Numbered from the stretch's first letter, positions 16,553 through 26,089 are shown. The stretch is 64,000 bases of DNA from Amaricoccus macauensis (GCF_014201905.1 NZ_JACHFM010000001.1:434001-498000), one strand, 5' to 3'. The notes: generated by a model from the sequence alone, not told the origin. Numbers and translations: made by a program.

Positions 16553-17683
16553 ATGAGTCTACGCTACATTCTCGGCGCCGCCGTGCTGGTCGGCCTGCCC
16601 TTCGGAGCAGCGATGGCCGCCGACGACATTGAGCCGTGTGACGGCTGCGCCAACTCCATGACGGTCGTCTCCTGGGGCGGCGCCTACCAGACGTCACAGC
16701 AGAACGCCTATTCCAAACCCTACGCCGAGCTGACCGGCACCACGTTCACATGGGACGAGAGCTCGAACGAGGCCGTAGCGAAGCTCCGCGCCCAGTTCGA
16801 AGCCGGCAACGTCACATGGGATCTCGTCGACGTCGAGGGCCCCGACAGCCAGCGGCTCTGCGACGAGGGCCTCGCGATGCCCATCGACTTCGACGCGGTT
16901 CTGGCGCCGGGTGACGACGGCTCGACGCCAACCGCGGACTTCGGCGATGGCCTCATCAATGAGTGCTTCATCCCGCAGATCTGGTTCTCCACGACCTTCG
17001 GCTATCGCACCGACGTCGCCGAGTGGAACGGCGCCGTGCCGACCTCGTTGTGCGACGTCTTCGACATGGAGAAGTTCCCGGGCAAGCGCGCGCTCGAGAA
17101 GCGGCCCAAGAAGAACCTCGAATGGGCCCTCCTCTGCGACGGCGTGACGAAGGAAGAGCTCTATGACGTGCTCTCGACCCCCGAGGGCGTCGACCGGGCG
17201 CTGAAGAAGCTCGATACGATCAAGGACCAGACTGTCTGGTGGTCGGCCGGCGCGGAAGCGCCGCAACTCCTCGCCGACAAGGAAGTGGTGTTCGGCTCCA
17301 CCTACAACGGCCGCCTGTTCGCGGTCATCGAGGAGCAGCACCAGCCGGTCGCCATGCTCTGGGACTACGAGGTCTTCGACTTCGACGGCTGGATCGTCCC
17401 GGCCGACCTGCCCGAGGACCGCAAGGCGCGCGTGATGAACTTCCTGCGCTTCGCGACCGACACCCAGCGCCTCGCCGACCAGGCGAAGTGGATCTCCTAC
17501 GGCCCGGCACGCGCGTCGTCCCAGCCGCTCGTGGGCAAGCACGCCGATCTCGGCATCGAGATGGCGCCGCACATGCCGACGAACCCGGACAACATGAAGA
17601 ACTACCTCGTCAACAACATCGAATGGTGGGCCGACCATCAGGATGAGGTCGAGGCCAAGTTCCAGGCCTGGCTCACGCAGTAA
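16553..17683 (+). CDS. ABC transporter substrate-binding protein, PotD type
   Basis: A 376-residue periplasmic binding protein with a signal peptide (MSLRYILGAAVLVGLPFGAAMAA). The MTVVSWGGAYQTSQQNAY and DLVDVEG segments are typical of family 1 polyamine-like binding proteins. Several Cys residues (CDGC, LCDEG, INECF, LLCDG) may form disulfides. The exact ligand cannot be read from sequence; polyamine or a related cation is likely. A perfect GC stem-loop just after the stop may stabilise its mRNA relative to the permeases. Confidence 0.92.
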   Translation: MSLRYILGAAVLVGLPFGAAMAADDIEPCDGCANSMTVVSWGGAYQTSQQNAYSKPYAELTGTTFTWDESSNEAVAKLRAQFEAGNVTWDLVDVEGPDSQRLCDEGLAMPIDFDAVLAPGDDGSTPTADFGDGLINECFIPQIWFSTTFGYRTDVAEWNGAVPTSLCDVFDMEKFPGKRALEKRPKKNLEWALLCDGVTKEELYDVLSTPEGVDRALKKLDTIKDQTVWWSAGAEAPQLLADKEVVFGSTYNGRLFAVIEEQHQPVAMLWDYEVFDFDGWIVPADLPEDRKARVMNFLRFATDTQRLADQAKWISYGPARASSQPLVGKHADLGIEMAPHMPTNPDNMKNYLVNNIEWWADHQDEVEAKFQAWLTQ

Positions 17684-17700
17684 GCTGCGGGGACGAACCC

Positions 17701-17725
17701 GGGCGGGGCTCTTTCGGCCCCGCCC
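17701..17725 (+). other. Intercistronic stem-loop in the ABC operon
   Basis: GGGCGGGGC and GCCCCGCCC form a perfect 9-bp stem around TCTTTCG, between the binding-protein and first permease genes. Such hairpins often raise the amount of binding-protein mRNA by blocking 3' decay or by partial termination. There is no T-run. Confidence 0.65.
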
Positions 17726-17759
17726 ACGCCCACAGGCACGAACCGGAGGGGGGGACTGA

Positions 17760-19040
17760 ATGACCGACGCCACCGCAGGCAAGCCACCCAGGGGCGGTCA
17801 GATGCTCGCGGCCGACGGGACGCCGCTCAAGGTAAGCCTGCGGCGTGCGATGCGCGCCCAGAAGCTCCGCGCGCTGCTCCTGATCTCGCCGCTGCTTCTC
17901 TTCGTACTTCTGACCTTCATCCTGCCGATCGGCGACATGCTGCTCCGCTCGGTGGAAAACGACATCGTTCCAAGCACCTTGCCGAAGACCGTCGTGGCCC
18001 TGCAGGACTGGGATCCCAAGACGTCAGAGCTGCCGGGCGAGCCGGTGTTCGCGGGACTGCATGACGACCTGGTGATCGCCGTCGAGAAGAAGGCGAACAC
18101 CCGCCTCGGACAGCGGCTGAACTATGAATATTCCGGCTTCTCCTCGCTCATGCGCGGCGTGGTCCGCGACCTGAAGTCGATGGACACGAGCCGGCCCTTC
18201 ATGGAGCAGTTCATCGAAGCCGACAAGAAATGGGGCGATCCGGCAGTCTGGCGGACCCTGAAGACCTTCTCCGGCGAATACACGTCGGGCTACCTGCTGA
18301 ACGCCCTCGACATGCAGCGCACCGAGAACGGCATCCAGATGAAGCCGGAGCAGGAACGCATCTACCTGAAGCTCTTCCTGCGCACCATGGCGATGAGCCT
18401 CGGGATCACCTTCATCTGCCTGCTGCTCGGCTATCCGATCGCCTTCCTGCTGGCGAGCCTGCCGCTGCGCACATCGAACCTCATCCTGATCCTCGTGCTC
18501 CTGCCGTTCTGGACATCGCTTCTGGTGCGAACCGCGGCGTGGAAGGTGCTTCTCCAACAGCAGGGCGTCATCAACGATATCCTCGTCTGGCTCGGCCTCG
18601 TCGCCGACAACGCCCGGCTCGTGATGATCAACAATGCCACCGGCACGACGATCGCCATGACGCACATCCTGCTGCCGTTCATGATCCTGCCGCTCTTCTC
18701 GGTGATGAAGGGCATCCCGCCCTCCTACATGCGCGCGGCGAAGTCGCTCGGAGCGAACGACTGGACGGCGTTCTGGCGGGTCTACTTCCCGCAGTCGATC
18801 CCCGGGGTCGGCGCCGGCGCCATTCTCTGCTTCATCCTCGCGATCGGCTACTACATCACGCCCGAACTCGTCGGCGGCACCTCCGGCGTCTTCATCTCGA
18901 ACCGGATCGCCTACCACATCTCCACCTCGCTCAACTGGGGCCTGGCCGCGGCGCTCGCGACACTGCTCCTCGTGGTGGTGCTGGCGCTCTACTGGACCTA
19001 CGACCGCATCGTCGGCATCGACAACGTGAAGCTGGGGTAA
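17760..19040 (+). CDS. ABC transporter permease, PotB type
   Basis: An inner-membrane permease of 426 residues. A first membrane helix (LLLISPLLLFVLLTFILPI, about 41-59) is followed by a large periplasmic insertion of about 150 residues, then five more helices. The EAA loop RAAKSLGANDWTAFWRVYFP contacts the ATPase. The long insertion marks it as the larger PotB-like half of the pore, as in some alphaproteobacterial polyamine systems. A strong GGAGGGGGG site lies just upstream. It is six bases from the second permease gene. Confidence 0.93.
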   Translation: MTDATAGKPPRGGQMLAADGTPLKVSLRRAMRAQKLRALLLISPLLLFVLLTFILPIGDMLLRSVENDIVPSTLPKTVVALQDWDPKTSELPGEPVFAGLHDDLVIAVEKKANTRLGQRLNYEYSGFSSLMRGVVRDLKSMDTSRPFMEQFIEADKKWGDPAVWRTLKTFSGEYTSGYLLNALDMQRTENGIQMKPEQERIYLKLFLRTMAMSLGITFICLLLGYPIAFLLASLPLRTSNLILILVLLPFWTSLLVRTAAWKVLLQQQGVINDILVWLGLVADNARLVMINNATGTTIAMTHILLPFMILPLFSVMKGIPPSYMRAAKSLGANDWTAFWRVYFPQSIPGVGAGAILCFILAIGYYITPELVGGTSGVFISNRIAYHISTSLNWGLAAALATLLLVVVLALYWTYDRIVGIDNVKLG

Positions 19041-19046
19041 TCGACC

Positions 19047-19898
19047 ATGGCGCTTCCCCCCTATGCCACCACCGGCCAGCGGGTCTGGTTCTGGACCTTC
19101 CGGGCCATCTGCGTGGCGATCATCTTCTTCCTGATCATGCCGATCCTCGTGGTGATCCCGCTCAGCTTCAACGCCCAGAACTTCTTCACGTTCACGCCGG
19201 AGATGCTGCGCTTCGAGCCCGGGGCGTACTCGCTCCGGCACTACCAGGATTTCTTCACGAATCCTGACTGGCAGGCGGCGCTCTGGAACTCGGTGCGGAT
19301 CGCGCCGGTGGCCACCCTCGTCGCGGTCGTCCTCGGCACCCTCGCCGCGGTCGGCCTCAGCCAGAGCCACGTGCCGTTCCGCGGCACGATCATGGCGATC
19401 CTGATCTCGCCGATGATCGTGCCGCTCATCATCTCGGCGGCGGGCATGTACTTCTTCTATTCCCGCCTCGGGCTTCAGGGCAGCTACTGGGGGGTCGTTC
19501 TCGCCCACGCCGTCCTTGGCATCCCGTTCGTCATCATCACCGTGACCGCGACGCTCGTCGGCTTCGACAAGAGCCTCGTGCGGGCGGCTGCGAACATGGG
19601 CGCAGGGCCGGTGCGCACCTTCTTCAAGGTGCAGATGCCGCTCATCCTGCCCGGGGTGATCTCCGGGGCGCTCTTTGCGTTCATCACCTCGTTCGACGAA
19701 GTGGTGGTCGTGCTCTTCGTCGGCTCCGCCTCGCAGAAGACCCTGCCCTGGCAGATGTTCATCGGCCTGCGCGAGCAGATCTCGCCGACGATCCTCGCGG
19801 TCGCGACAATCCTCGTGGCGATCTCCGTGGCGCTGCTGACCACGCTCGAACTCCTGCGGCGGCGGTCCGAAAAGCTCCGCGGCATGAGCCCGGGCTGA
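19047..19898 (+). CDS. ABC transporter permease, PotC type
   Basis: The second permease, 283 residues with about six membrane helices. The EAA-like loop is RAAANMGAGPVRTFFKVQMPLILPG. The periplasmic segment ALWNSVRIAPVATLVAVVLGT and the SFDEVVVVLFVG stretch are typical of PotC. It completes the importer and is only 26 bp from the first pqiA gene, so the transport and lipid-barrier operons may be co-transcribed. Confidence 0.94.
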   Translation: MALPPYATTGQRVWFWTFRAICVAIIFFLIMPILVVIPLSFNAQNFFTFTPEMLRFEPGAYSLRHYQDFFTNPDWQAALWNSVRIAPVATLVAVVLGTLAAVGLSQSHVPFRGTIMAILISPMIVPLIISAAGMYFFYSRLGLQGSYWGVVLAHAVLGIPFVIITVTATLVGFDKSLVRAAANMGAGPVRTFFKVQMPLILPGVISGALFAFITSFDEVVVVLFVGSASQKTLPWQMFIGLREQISPTILAVATILVAISVALLTTLELLRRRSEKLRGMSPG

Positions 19899-19924
19899 TC
19901 GGGTCCGCCGGACGTGACCTGTCG

Positions 19925-20596
19925 ATGCATCAGGGCCGGAAGGGCCAGTCCCGCGTGCAACGCGACGTGACTGGCCCGATGCCGGGCGAGTCCTATCTCG
20001 CCTGCCCGACCTGCGATGTGCTCTACCTCGAAGTCCCGGTGCCGGAGGGTGGTCGCCTGCGCTGCGACCGGTGCCGGACCGTCCTGATGACGAACCGGGC
20101 GGGCGCCATGGACCGCACGCTCGCGGCGGCCTTCGCGAGCCTGATCCTGCTCGTCATTGCGTTGTTCTTCCCGTTTCTTGAGCTCTCGATCGCCGGCGTC
20201 GTCCGCAAGGCCTCGCTTCTCGATGCGGCACTGGCCTTCGCCGACACGCTGGTCGCGCCGCTCTCGATCGCGACCACGCTGCTCATCATCGTGCTGCCGA
20301 TGATCCGCGCACTGGCGCTCACCTATACGCTCCTGCCGCTGCGCCTCGGCCATCCGCCCGCCGAGGGCGCCGGCCGTGCTTTCCGCCTTGCGGCGCACCT
20401 GCGGCCCTGGGCAATGGCGGAGGTCTTCATCATCGGCGTCATCGTCGCGCTGGTGAAGATTGCGGGGCTTGCGAGCGTCACGCTCGGGCCGGCATTCTGG
20501 GCGATGACGGCGCTGGTTCTTCTCGTGGTGATCGAGGCGGTGAGCCTCGACGAATGGTCCATATGGCAGACACTCGACCGCTGGCGCCACCGCTGA
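19925..20596 (+). CDS. pqiA: Paraquat-inducible protein A, first half
   Basis: A 223-residue membrane protein matching one half of E. coli PqiA/LetA. It has a zinc-ribbon-like CPTCDVLYLEV...CDRCR at the N-terminus and four membrane helices. ATG 19979 (MPGESYLACPTC) is an equally good start. PqiA-family proteins energise or gate lipid transport through MCE tunnels between the two membranes. Its 3' end overlaps the next pqiA gene by 34 to 43 bases, so the two halves are made in step. Confidence 0.88.
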   Translation: MHQGRKGQSRVQRDVTGPMPGESYLACPTCDVLYLEVPVPEGGRLRCDRCRTVLMTNRAGAMDRTLAAAFASLILLVIALFFPFLELSIAGVVRKASLLDAALAFADTLVAPLSIATTLLIIVLPMIRALALTYTLLPLRLGHPPAEGAGRAFRLAAHLRPWAMAEVFIIGVIVALVKIAGLASVTLGPAFWAMTALVLLVVIEAVSLDEWSIWQTLDRWRHR

Positions 20597-21207
20597 CCGC
20601 CCGCGCCGCCGGCTACGTCGGCTGCCGGACCTGCGGCAAGGCCACGCCCATGCCGGCGGAGATTTGTCCGCGCTGCGGCTCGACGCTGCATTCGCGCTTT
20701 CCGCGCAGCCTCCAGCGGGTGATGGCCTGGCTCCTCGTCGGGCTCATGGCCTACATCCCCGCCAATCTGCTGCCGATGCTCGTCACCACCACGCTCGGCC
20801 GCGCGACGCCCAACACCATCGTCGGCGGTGTCATCGAGCTCGTGCACTACGGCGAGTGGGAGATCGCGTTGATCGTGTTCGCCGCAAGCGTGCTGATCCC
20901 GGTCTCGAAGTTCTGCGTGATCCTCTATCTCGTCTGGTCGATCCACCGCCGTTCACGGCTCGACGTGCATCGGCGGATCGTGCTCTACGAGATCGTGGAG
21001 TTCATCGGACGGTGGTCGATGGTCGACGTCTTCGTGGTGGCGATCCTGACCGCGCTTGTACACATCGGCTTCATCGCGGCGATCAATCCCGGCCCCGCCG
21101 CGCTGTTCTTCGCGCTGTCCGTTGCGTTTACCATGCTTTCGGCGCAGGCTCTCGATCCCCGGTTGATCTGGGACACCTTCGAGCAAGACCGAGCCCCGAA
21201 TGGCTGA
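20563..21207 (+). CDS. pqiA: Paraquat-inducible protein A, second half
   Basis: The second PqiA-type half, about 214 residues, with its own zinc ribbon (CRTCGKATPMPAEICPRCG) and four membrane helices. SLQRVMAWLLVGLMAYIPANLLPM and EFIGRWSMVDVFVV are strong family matches. The start may be ATG 20554 or 20563. In E. coli both halves are one polypeptide; here they are two genes. Its stop overlaps the pqiB start by eight bases. Confidence 0.9.
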   Translation: MADTRPLAPPLTARAAGYVGCRTCGKATPMPAEICPRCGSTLHSRFPRSLQRVMAWLLVGLMAYIPANLLPMLVTTTLGRATPNTIVGGVIELVHYGEWEIALIVFAASVLIPVSKFCVILYLVWSIHRRSRLDVHRRIVLYEIVEFIGRWSMVDVFVVAILTALVHIGFIAAINPGPAALFFALSVAFTMLSAQALDPRLIWDTFEQDRAPNG

Positions 21208-23983
21208 CCAGGATACCAATCGACCGGCAATAGAAGCGCCGATCGCCGAGCCACAGTCGCGCCGCGTCTCCGCGGTGTGGCTGGTGCCGCTCATCGCGCT
21301 CATCATCGCGATCGGTCTGGCGTGGCGCACGTGGGACGACCGCGGACCATTGATCGAGATCACCTTCAGGGATGCCTCCGGGCTCGTGGCCGGTCAGACC
21401 CCGGTGCGGTTCCGTGACGTGACGGTCGGGGTGGTCGAAAAGATCGAACTCAGCCCCGACCTGACGCAGGTCATCGTCCGCGCCCGGATCGACAAGGGCG
21501 TGGCCCACTTCCTCGACGACAAGGCGGAATTCTGGATCGTGCGCGCCTCGATCTCGCCGCAGGGGGTCTCCGGGCTCGATACGGTGGTGTCCGGTGCCTA
21601 TATCGGCGCCTCGTGGGACAATACCACCGGCGATGCCCAGTACAGTTTCGTGGGCCTCACGCGCCCGCCCCTCACACCCGCCGGGACGCCCGGGCTGCGG
21701 GTCCAGCTGCGCGCGCCGGACGGCGGGTCGATGACGATCGGCGCCCCGGTGCTCTTCAAGCGCCTGCAGGTGGGCAAGATCGAGGACATCGAACTCACGA
21801 AGGCCGGTGACGTCATGCTCGACATCTTCGTCGACGCGCCGAACGACACCCGGCTGACCGCGGCAACCCGCTTCTGGAACGCCAGCGGCTTCTCGCTGCA
21901 GCTTGGCTCCGGCGGGGCGGCGCTGAACGTCGACAGCCTGATTTCGCTGGTACAGGGCGGCGTCGCCTTCGACACCATCGGCAGTGACATGACGCGGGTC
22001 ACCGAGGATCACGTCTTCCAGCTCTACGCATCGGAAGGCGCGGCGCGGCAGAACCTGATCGAGGATGTGCCGGGCAACAACCTCGTGCTCAACGTCGACT
22101 TCGATCAGTCGGTTCGTGGCCTCGCGCCCGGCGCGCAGGTGCAGTTTCAGGGTATCCCGGTCGGCGAGGTCACCGGGGTGCAGGGTGTTTCGGAGGTGAA
22201 GAACGACCGCCTGGTCCTGCGGCAGCGCGCGACGATCACCATCGTGCCGGAGCGGTTCGGGCAAGAGCCGGCGCCCGAAGGCAGCGAGGCCCGCACCGCC
22301 GCGCTCGACTATATCGAGGCGCGGGTGAAGGATGGACTGCGCGCGCAACTCGCCTCGCAGGGTCTGCTCACCCAGACGCTTTACGTGAACCTCGTGGAGC
22401 TGCCGGGGGCGGCGCCCGCCACGTTCGAGCGTGACGCGCAGCCCTATCCGATGCTGCCGAGCGCGCCCTCAAGCACCGGCGCCGTCACGGACTCCGCCGC
22501 GGGGTTCATGGACCGCGTCGCGTCCCTGCCGATCGAGGAAGTGGTGCAGAACGTCGTGGCGCTGCTCTCGAACGTCAACGCCATCATCACCGACCCCAAG
22601 GTCAAGTCCGCCCCGGAGAACCTCGGCGCGCTCATCGCCGACCTGCGCACGACCCTCGGCGAGAGCGGTATCCAGCAGGCCCCGGCGCAGATCGCCGAGA
22701 TCCTCGCCGCCGCGAAGGGGCTGATGGATCAGGCAAACCAGGCCCAGCTCGTGCAGAACCTCAGCGACGTGCTCGTCACCACCAAGACGGCCGTCGCGAG
22801 TGTCGGCACCGCCGCCGACGGCGTGCCGGAACTCCTGAACCAGGTGGACGCGCTCTCCGCCCGGGTGCAGAGCCTGCCGCTCGACGAGCTTGTTGCCTCC
22901 TCCACCCGGCTCGTCGATGGCCTCGACGCCTTCGTGCGCAGCGACGAGATGGCGAGCCTGCCCGCCTCGGTCTCCGCCTCGCTCACCGACCTGCGCGGCG
23001 TCGTGGACGATCTCCGCGCCGGCGGCGCGGTGACGAACCTCAACGCCTCGCTCGCCTCGCTGCGTGAGATGAGCGACCAGTTGGCCGCCGCGAAGCTCGC
23101 CGAGTCGCTGCAGCGGGTGCTGAGCGAAGCCGACAAGACGGTGAACACGGTCGGCACCGCCGCGAACCGCCTGCCGGAGCTGATCGACTCCCTCGCCGGG
23201 CTGAGCGAGAATGCCCGCGCCCTGCCGCTTGACGAACTGGTGTCGCGCGCCGACCAGCTCATGACCACCGCCGATGACCTGCTGAAGGCCGAAGGCGTGC
23301 AGAGCCTCCCGGGCGAGCTCGGCGCCTCGCTGGCGGATCTGCGCGGGCTTCTCGAGCAACTGAAGACCGGCGGCGCGGTGGACAACCTGAACGCCACCCT
23401 CGCCTCGGCGCGAAAGGTCTCCGACCAGATCGCCGCAGCCCGGATTGCCGAGAGCCTGCAGGCGATCATCGATCAGGCGAAGGCCGCATCGGCGGACGTC
23501 TCGGCCGCGACCGTGGGACTGCCGGCGCTCGTCGCCTCGCTGCAGGCCACCGCCGATCAGGCGAAGGCGCTGCCGCTCGAACAGGTGGTAAGCTCCCTCG
23601 ACAGCACCCTTGCCTCCGCCGATGCCCTGCTGCGCAGCGAAGGCGTCACCAGCCTGCCGCCAAAGCTCGGCGCCGCGGTCGAAGACCTGCGCGCCATCCT
23701 CGACGAGGTGCGCACCGGCGACACGGTCGGCAAGGTGAACTCCACGCTCGTCTCCGCCGACCGCGCGGCCGCCGAGCTCGCCGACAGCCTGCCGGCCCTC
23801 GTCACGCGCTTTACCGAGGTCGCGGACCGCGCGGATGCGGCGCTCGCCACGGTCACGCCGGGGTCGGAGATCAATCGCCAGACCGTCCAGGTGCTGCAGG
23901 AGTTGCGCGACGCCGCCCGCTCGGCCAATCAACTCGCGACGACGCTGCAGCGCCGTCCCAATTCCATCATCTTCGGGAGATGA
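21200..23983 (+). CDS. pqiB: PqiB-type MCE protein with extended repeat needle
   Basis: An inner-membrane anchored MCE protein of 927 residues, far longer than the roughly 550 of E. coli PqiB. A membrane helix (27-43) is followed by three MCE domains, with GLVAGQTPVRFRDVTVGVVEKIE, APVLFKRLQVGKIEDIEL and VQFQGIPVGEVTGVQG marking each. The C-terminal half is four tandem coiled-coil units starting LPIEEVV (443), LPLDELV (559), LPLDELV (675) and LPLEQVV (791), exactly 116 residues apart. In E. coli the C-terminus forms a hollow needle across the periplasm; here it would be longer. The stop overlaps pqiC as ATGA. Confidence 0.93.
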   Translation: MADQDTNRPAIEAPIAEPQSRRVSAVWLVPLIALIIAIGLAWRTWDDRGPLIEITFRDASGLVAGQTPVRFRDVTVGVVEKIELSPDLTQVIVRARIDKGVAHFLDDKAEFWIVRASISPQGVSGLDTVVSGAYIGASWDNTTGDAQYSFVGLTRPPLTPAGTPGLRVQLRAPDGGSMTIGAPVLFKRLQVGKIEDIELTKAGDVMLDIFVDAPNDTRLTAATRFWNASGFSLQLGSGGAALNVDSLISLVQGGVAFDTIGSDMTRVTEDHVFQLYASEGAARQNLIEDVPGNNLVLNVDFDQSVRGLAPGAQVQFQGIPVGEVTGVQGVSEVKNDRLVLRQRATITIVPERFGQEPAPEGSEARTAALDYIEARVKDGLRAQLASQGLLTQTLYVNLVELPGAAPATFERDAQPYPMLPSAPSSTGAVTDSAAGFMDRVASLPIEEVVQNVVALLSNVNAIITDPKVKSAPENLGALIADLRTTLGESGIQQAPAQIAEILAAAKGLMDQANQAQLVQNLSDVLVTTKTAVASVGTAADGVPELLNQVDALSARVQSLPLDELVASSTRLVDGLDAFVRSDEMASLPASVSASLTDLRGVVDDLRAGGAVTNLNASLASLREMSDQLAAAKLAESLQRVLSEADKTVNTVGTAANRLPELIDSLAGLSENARALPLDELVSRADQLMTTADDLLKAEGVQSLPGELGASLADLRGLLEQLKTGGAVDNLNATLASARKVSDQIAAARIAESLQAIIDQAKAASADVSAATVGLPALVASLQATADQAKALPLEQVVSSLDSTLASADALLRSEGVTSLPPKLGAAVEDLRAILDEVRTGDTVGKVNSTLVSADRAAAELADSLPALVTRFTEVADRADAALATVTPGSEINRQTVQVLQELRDAARSANQLATTLQRRPNSIIFGR
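22526..23917 (+). repeat. Four tandem 348-bp coding repeats in pqiB
   Basis: The units begin at 22526, 22874, 23222 and 23570, a constant 348-bp spacing, each opening with a Leu-Pro-(Ile/Leu)-(Glu/Asp) codon set. Conserved internal landmarks are SLP near position 40, DLR near 50, and GGAVxNLNA(S/T)LAS near 63. The nucleotide sequences have drifted, so the duplication is old or the repeats are kept by selection for coiled-coil register. Confidence 0.85.
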
Positions 23984-24603
23984 CCATGGCCGCGCGCCCC
24001 CGGTTTCCTCGGGTCCGTCCACCGCTGGCGGCCCATTTCGCCGTCGTGGCTCTGCTCGCGCTCGGCGGCTGCGCCAATGAAACCGCATACCTGCTGCCTC
24101 CGGCGCCCACCGCCCAGCGGCTGCCATCGCCGGTACGCGGCATTGGTCTCGCGGACGTGAACCTGCCCGCCTACGCGAGCGACGTGGAAATCGCCGCACT
24201 CGTCGGCCCGGAGACGGTGAAGCTGCACAAGTCCTCGCTCTGGGCCGATGATCCGACACGGGCGGTGACGCGGCATCTCGCAGCGGCGCTGGAGGCACGG
24301 CTTGCGACCCATGTGGTGACCGACCCATGGCCCGGCTACGAGTCGCCCGGCCTCAGGATCGAGGTGGCGGTCGACCGGATGATCGGCGCGCCCTCGGGCG
24401 GGGTGGAGTTCGCGGGGCAATACGTGATGATCGATCCCGAGAGCGGACGCATCACGGCATCCGACCGCTTCTCGATCACCATTCCGCCGCAGGGCGACGG
24501 CTTCCCGGGGCTGATGGCCGGCGAGGCGCGGGCCATCGAAGCCCTCGCCGACCGGATCGCGGCGCGGATCACCGGCCGGAGTCCCGGCCGGCGTCTGTCC
24601 TGA
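23980..24603 (+). CDS. pqiC: PqiC-type outer-membrane lipoprotein
   Basis: A 207-residue lipoprotein (ABC-type transport auxiliary, YmbA/PqiC family). The lipobox is ALGGC with Cys31. GIGLADVNLPAYASD and the ALVGPETVKLHKSSLWADDP region match the family. PqiC rings dock on the tip of the PqiB needle in the outer membrane in E. coli. The start ATG overlaps the pqiB stop; ATG 23986 is an alternative. It converges with the MFS transporter, leaving only four bases between their stops. Confidence 0.9.
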   Translation: MTMAARPRFPRVRPPLAAHFAVVALLALGGCANETAYLLPPAPTAQRLPSPVRGIGLADVNLPAYASDVEIAALVGPETVKLHKSSLWADDPTRAVTRHLAAALEARLATHVVTDPWPGYESPGLRIEVAVDRMIGAPSGGVEFAGQYVMIDPESGRITASDRFSITIPPQGDGFPGLMAGEARAIEALADRIAARITGRSPGRRLS

Positions 24604-24607
24604 GGGG

Positions 24608-25954
24608 CTACTCGACCGCCAGTGTTGCGGGCGCCTGATGCGGCGCGGGGCGCGTCAGGCGCCCCTTGAGGTACATCGCCGCGGCGGCAAGGAAGGCCGG
24701 GACGGCGGCCGCTGCGAAGACGGTGGCGAGATCCCAGCCGAACGAGAGCAGCACCCCGCCGACCATCGAGCCGAGCACCGACCCGGTGCGTCCGACCGCG
24801 TTCGCCCACGAGACCCCGGTGGCGCGGCTGGCGGTCGGGTAGAACCCGGCGGCGAGCGCGTTTATCCCGACCTGCGCGCCCGCGACACCGAAGCCCGCAC
24901 CGAAGATCGCGAGAACGAGGAGCCACGGCTGCGAGACGGCGTTGCCGAGCAGGATCACGAAGGCGCCGGCAACGAGATAGCCCACGGCGAGCACCCGATG
25001 CGGCTCGAAGCGGTCCATCAGCCGGCCGATGATGATCGCACCGACCGTGCCGCCGGTGGCAAGCGTCGCGCCCATCAGCGAAGCGTCCGACATGGAGAAG
25101 CCCGCCGTGGTGATGAGCAGCGGCAGCCAGCTCGACAGCAGGTAGAAGACCAAGAGGCTCATGAAGAACGCCGCCCAGATCAGCACCGTGCCAAGGCCGA
25201 GCCCGTCCTTGAACAGCAGGCCGACCGGCGAGCCCGGCGCCTTGACCGGGCGGACGAAGGTCGCACCGGCGAAGTCGACCGACGGCGCCATCCGCGACAG
25301 GATCGCCGCGATCCGGCCGGGCTCGGCACCTCGGGTCGCGAGGTAGCGCGGCGACTCGGGAAGCCCGAAGAACAGGAAGCCGGCGAGAGCGAGCGGCATC
25401 ACACCACCGATCACCAGCAATCCGGGCCAGCCGAAGGTCGCGACCACCGTGGACGCGGCGAGCCCGGCGGAGGCCGACCCGATGGTGAAGCCGCAGAACA
25501 TCAGCGTGACGAGCGATGAGCGGCGCTGTTCGGGGCAGAGCTCGGCGGTCAGCGTGATCGCCGCGGGCATCGCGCCGCCAAGGCCAAGACCGGTGACGAA
25601 GCGCAGCGCCGTGAGCGTCGCCATGTCCGGCGCGAAGGCCGAGGCGAGCGTGGCGAGGCCAAAGAAGACTGTCGTCAACGCCAGCACCGGCTTGCGGCCG
25701 AAGCGATCGGCCAGCGGGCCGAAGACGAAGGCGCCGGCCATCAGGCCGAAAAGGCCGGCGGCGAAGAGCGGCGCGAGTTCGGACGGTGTCGCCCCCCACT
25801 GCGCCTTGAGCGCGGGAGCGATGAAGCCGACCGCGGCGGTGTCGAAGCCGTCGATGGCCACCACGAGGAAGCAGAGCAGGATGACCCGCTTCTGCAGGGC
25901 CGACAGCGGATTGGCGTTGATCACTTCCTGGACATCGAGCAGGCGGGGGGGCAT
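24608..25954 (-). CDS. MFS aromatic acid:H+ symporter (AAHS family)
   Basis: A 448-residue major facilitator protein with about twelve membrane helices. The motif DGFDTAAVGFIAPAL in the first helix and GPLADRFGRKPVL in the loop 2-3 are diagnostic for the AAHS family (PcaK, BenK, MhpT). A conserved Asp in the first helix is needed for aromatic acid uptake in PcaK. It sits 135 bp downstream of the intradiol dioxygenase on the same strand, so benzoate or a hydroxybenzoate is the likely substrate. Confidence 0.92.
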   Translation of the reverse strand: MPPRLLDVQEVINANPLSALQKRVILLCFLVVAIDGFDTAAVGFIAPALKAQWGATPSELAPLFAAGLFGLMAGAFVFGPLADRFGRKPVLALTTVFFGLATLASAFAPDMATLTALRFVTGLGLGGAMPAAITLTAELCPEQRRSSLVTLMFCGFTIGSASAGLAASTVVATFGWPGLLVIGGVMPLALAGFLFFGLPESPRYLATRGAEPGRIAAILSRMAPSVDFAGATFVRPVKAPGSPVGLLFKDGLGLGTVLIWAAFFMSLLVFYLLSSWLPLLITTAGFSMSDASLMGATLATGGTVGAIIIGRLMDRFEPHRVLAVGYLVAGAFVILLGNAVSQPWLLVLAIFGAGFGVAGAQVGINALAAGFYPTASRATGVSWANAVGRTGSVLGSMVGGVLLSFGWDLATVFAAAAVPAFLAAAAMYLKGRLTRPAPHQAPATLAVE

Positions 25955-26089
25955 CGGTTGTCTCCTCCGGGTGCCGGGCGTGCGAAAACGGTGCGCTGAA
26001 AGCGCACGTAGGCATCACGCTGGATTTCTTGCTGGGGAATGCGGACGCGGGTGGGTTTCCGCCATGCGGCGGGAACCCGGGGACGCAGG

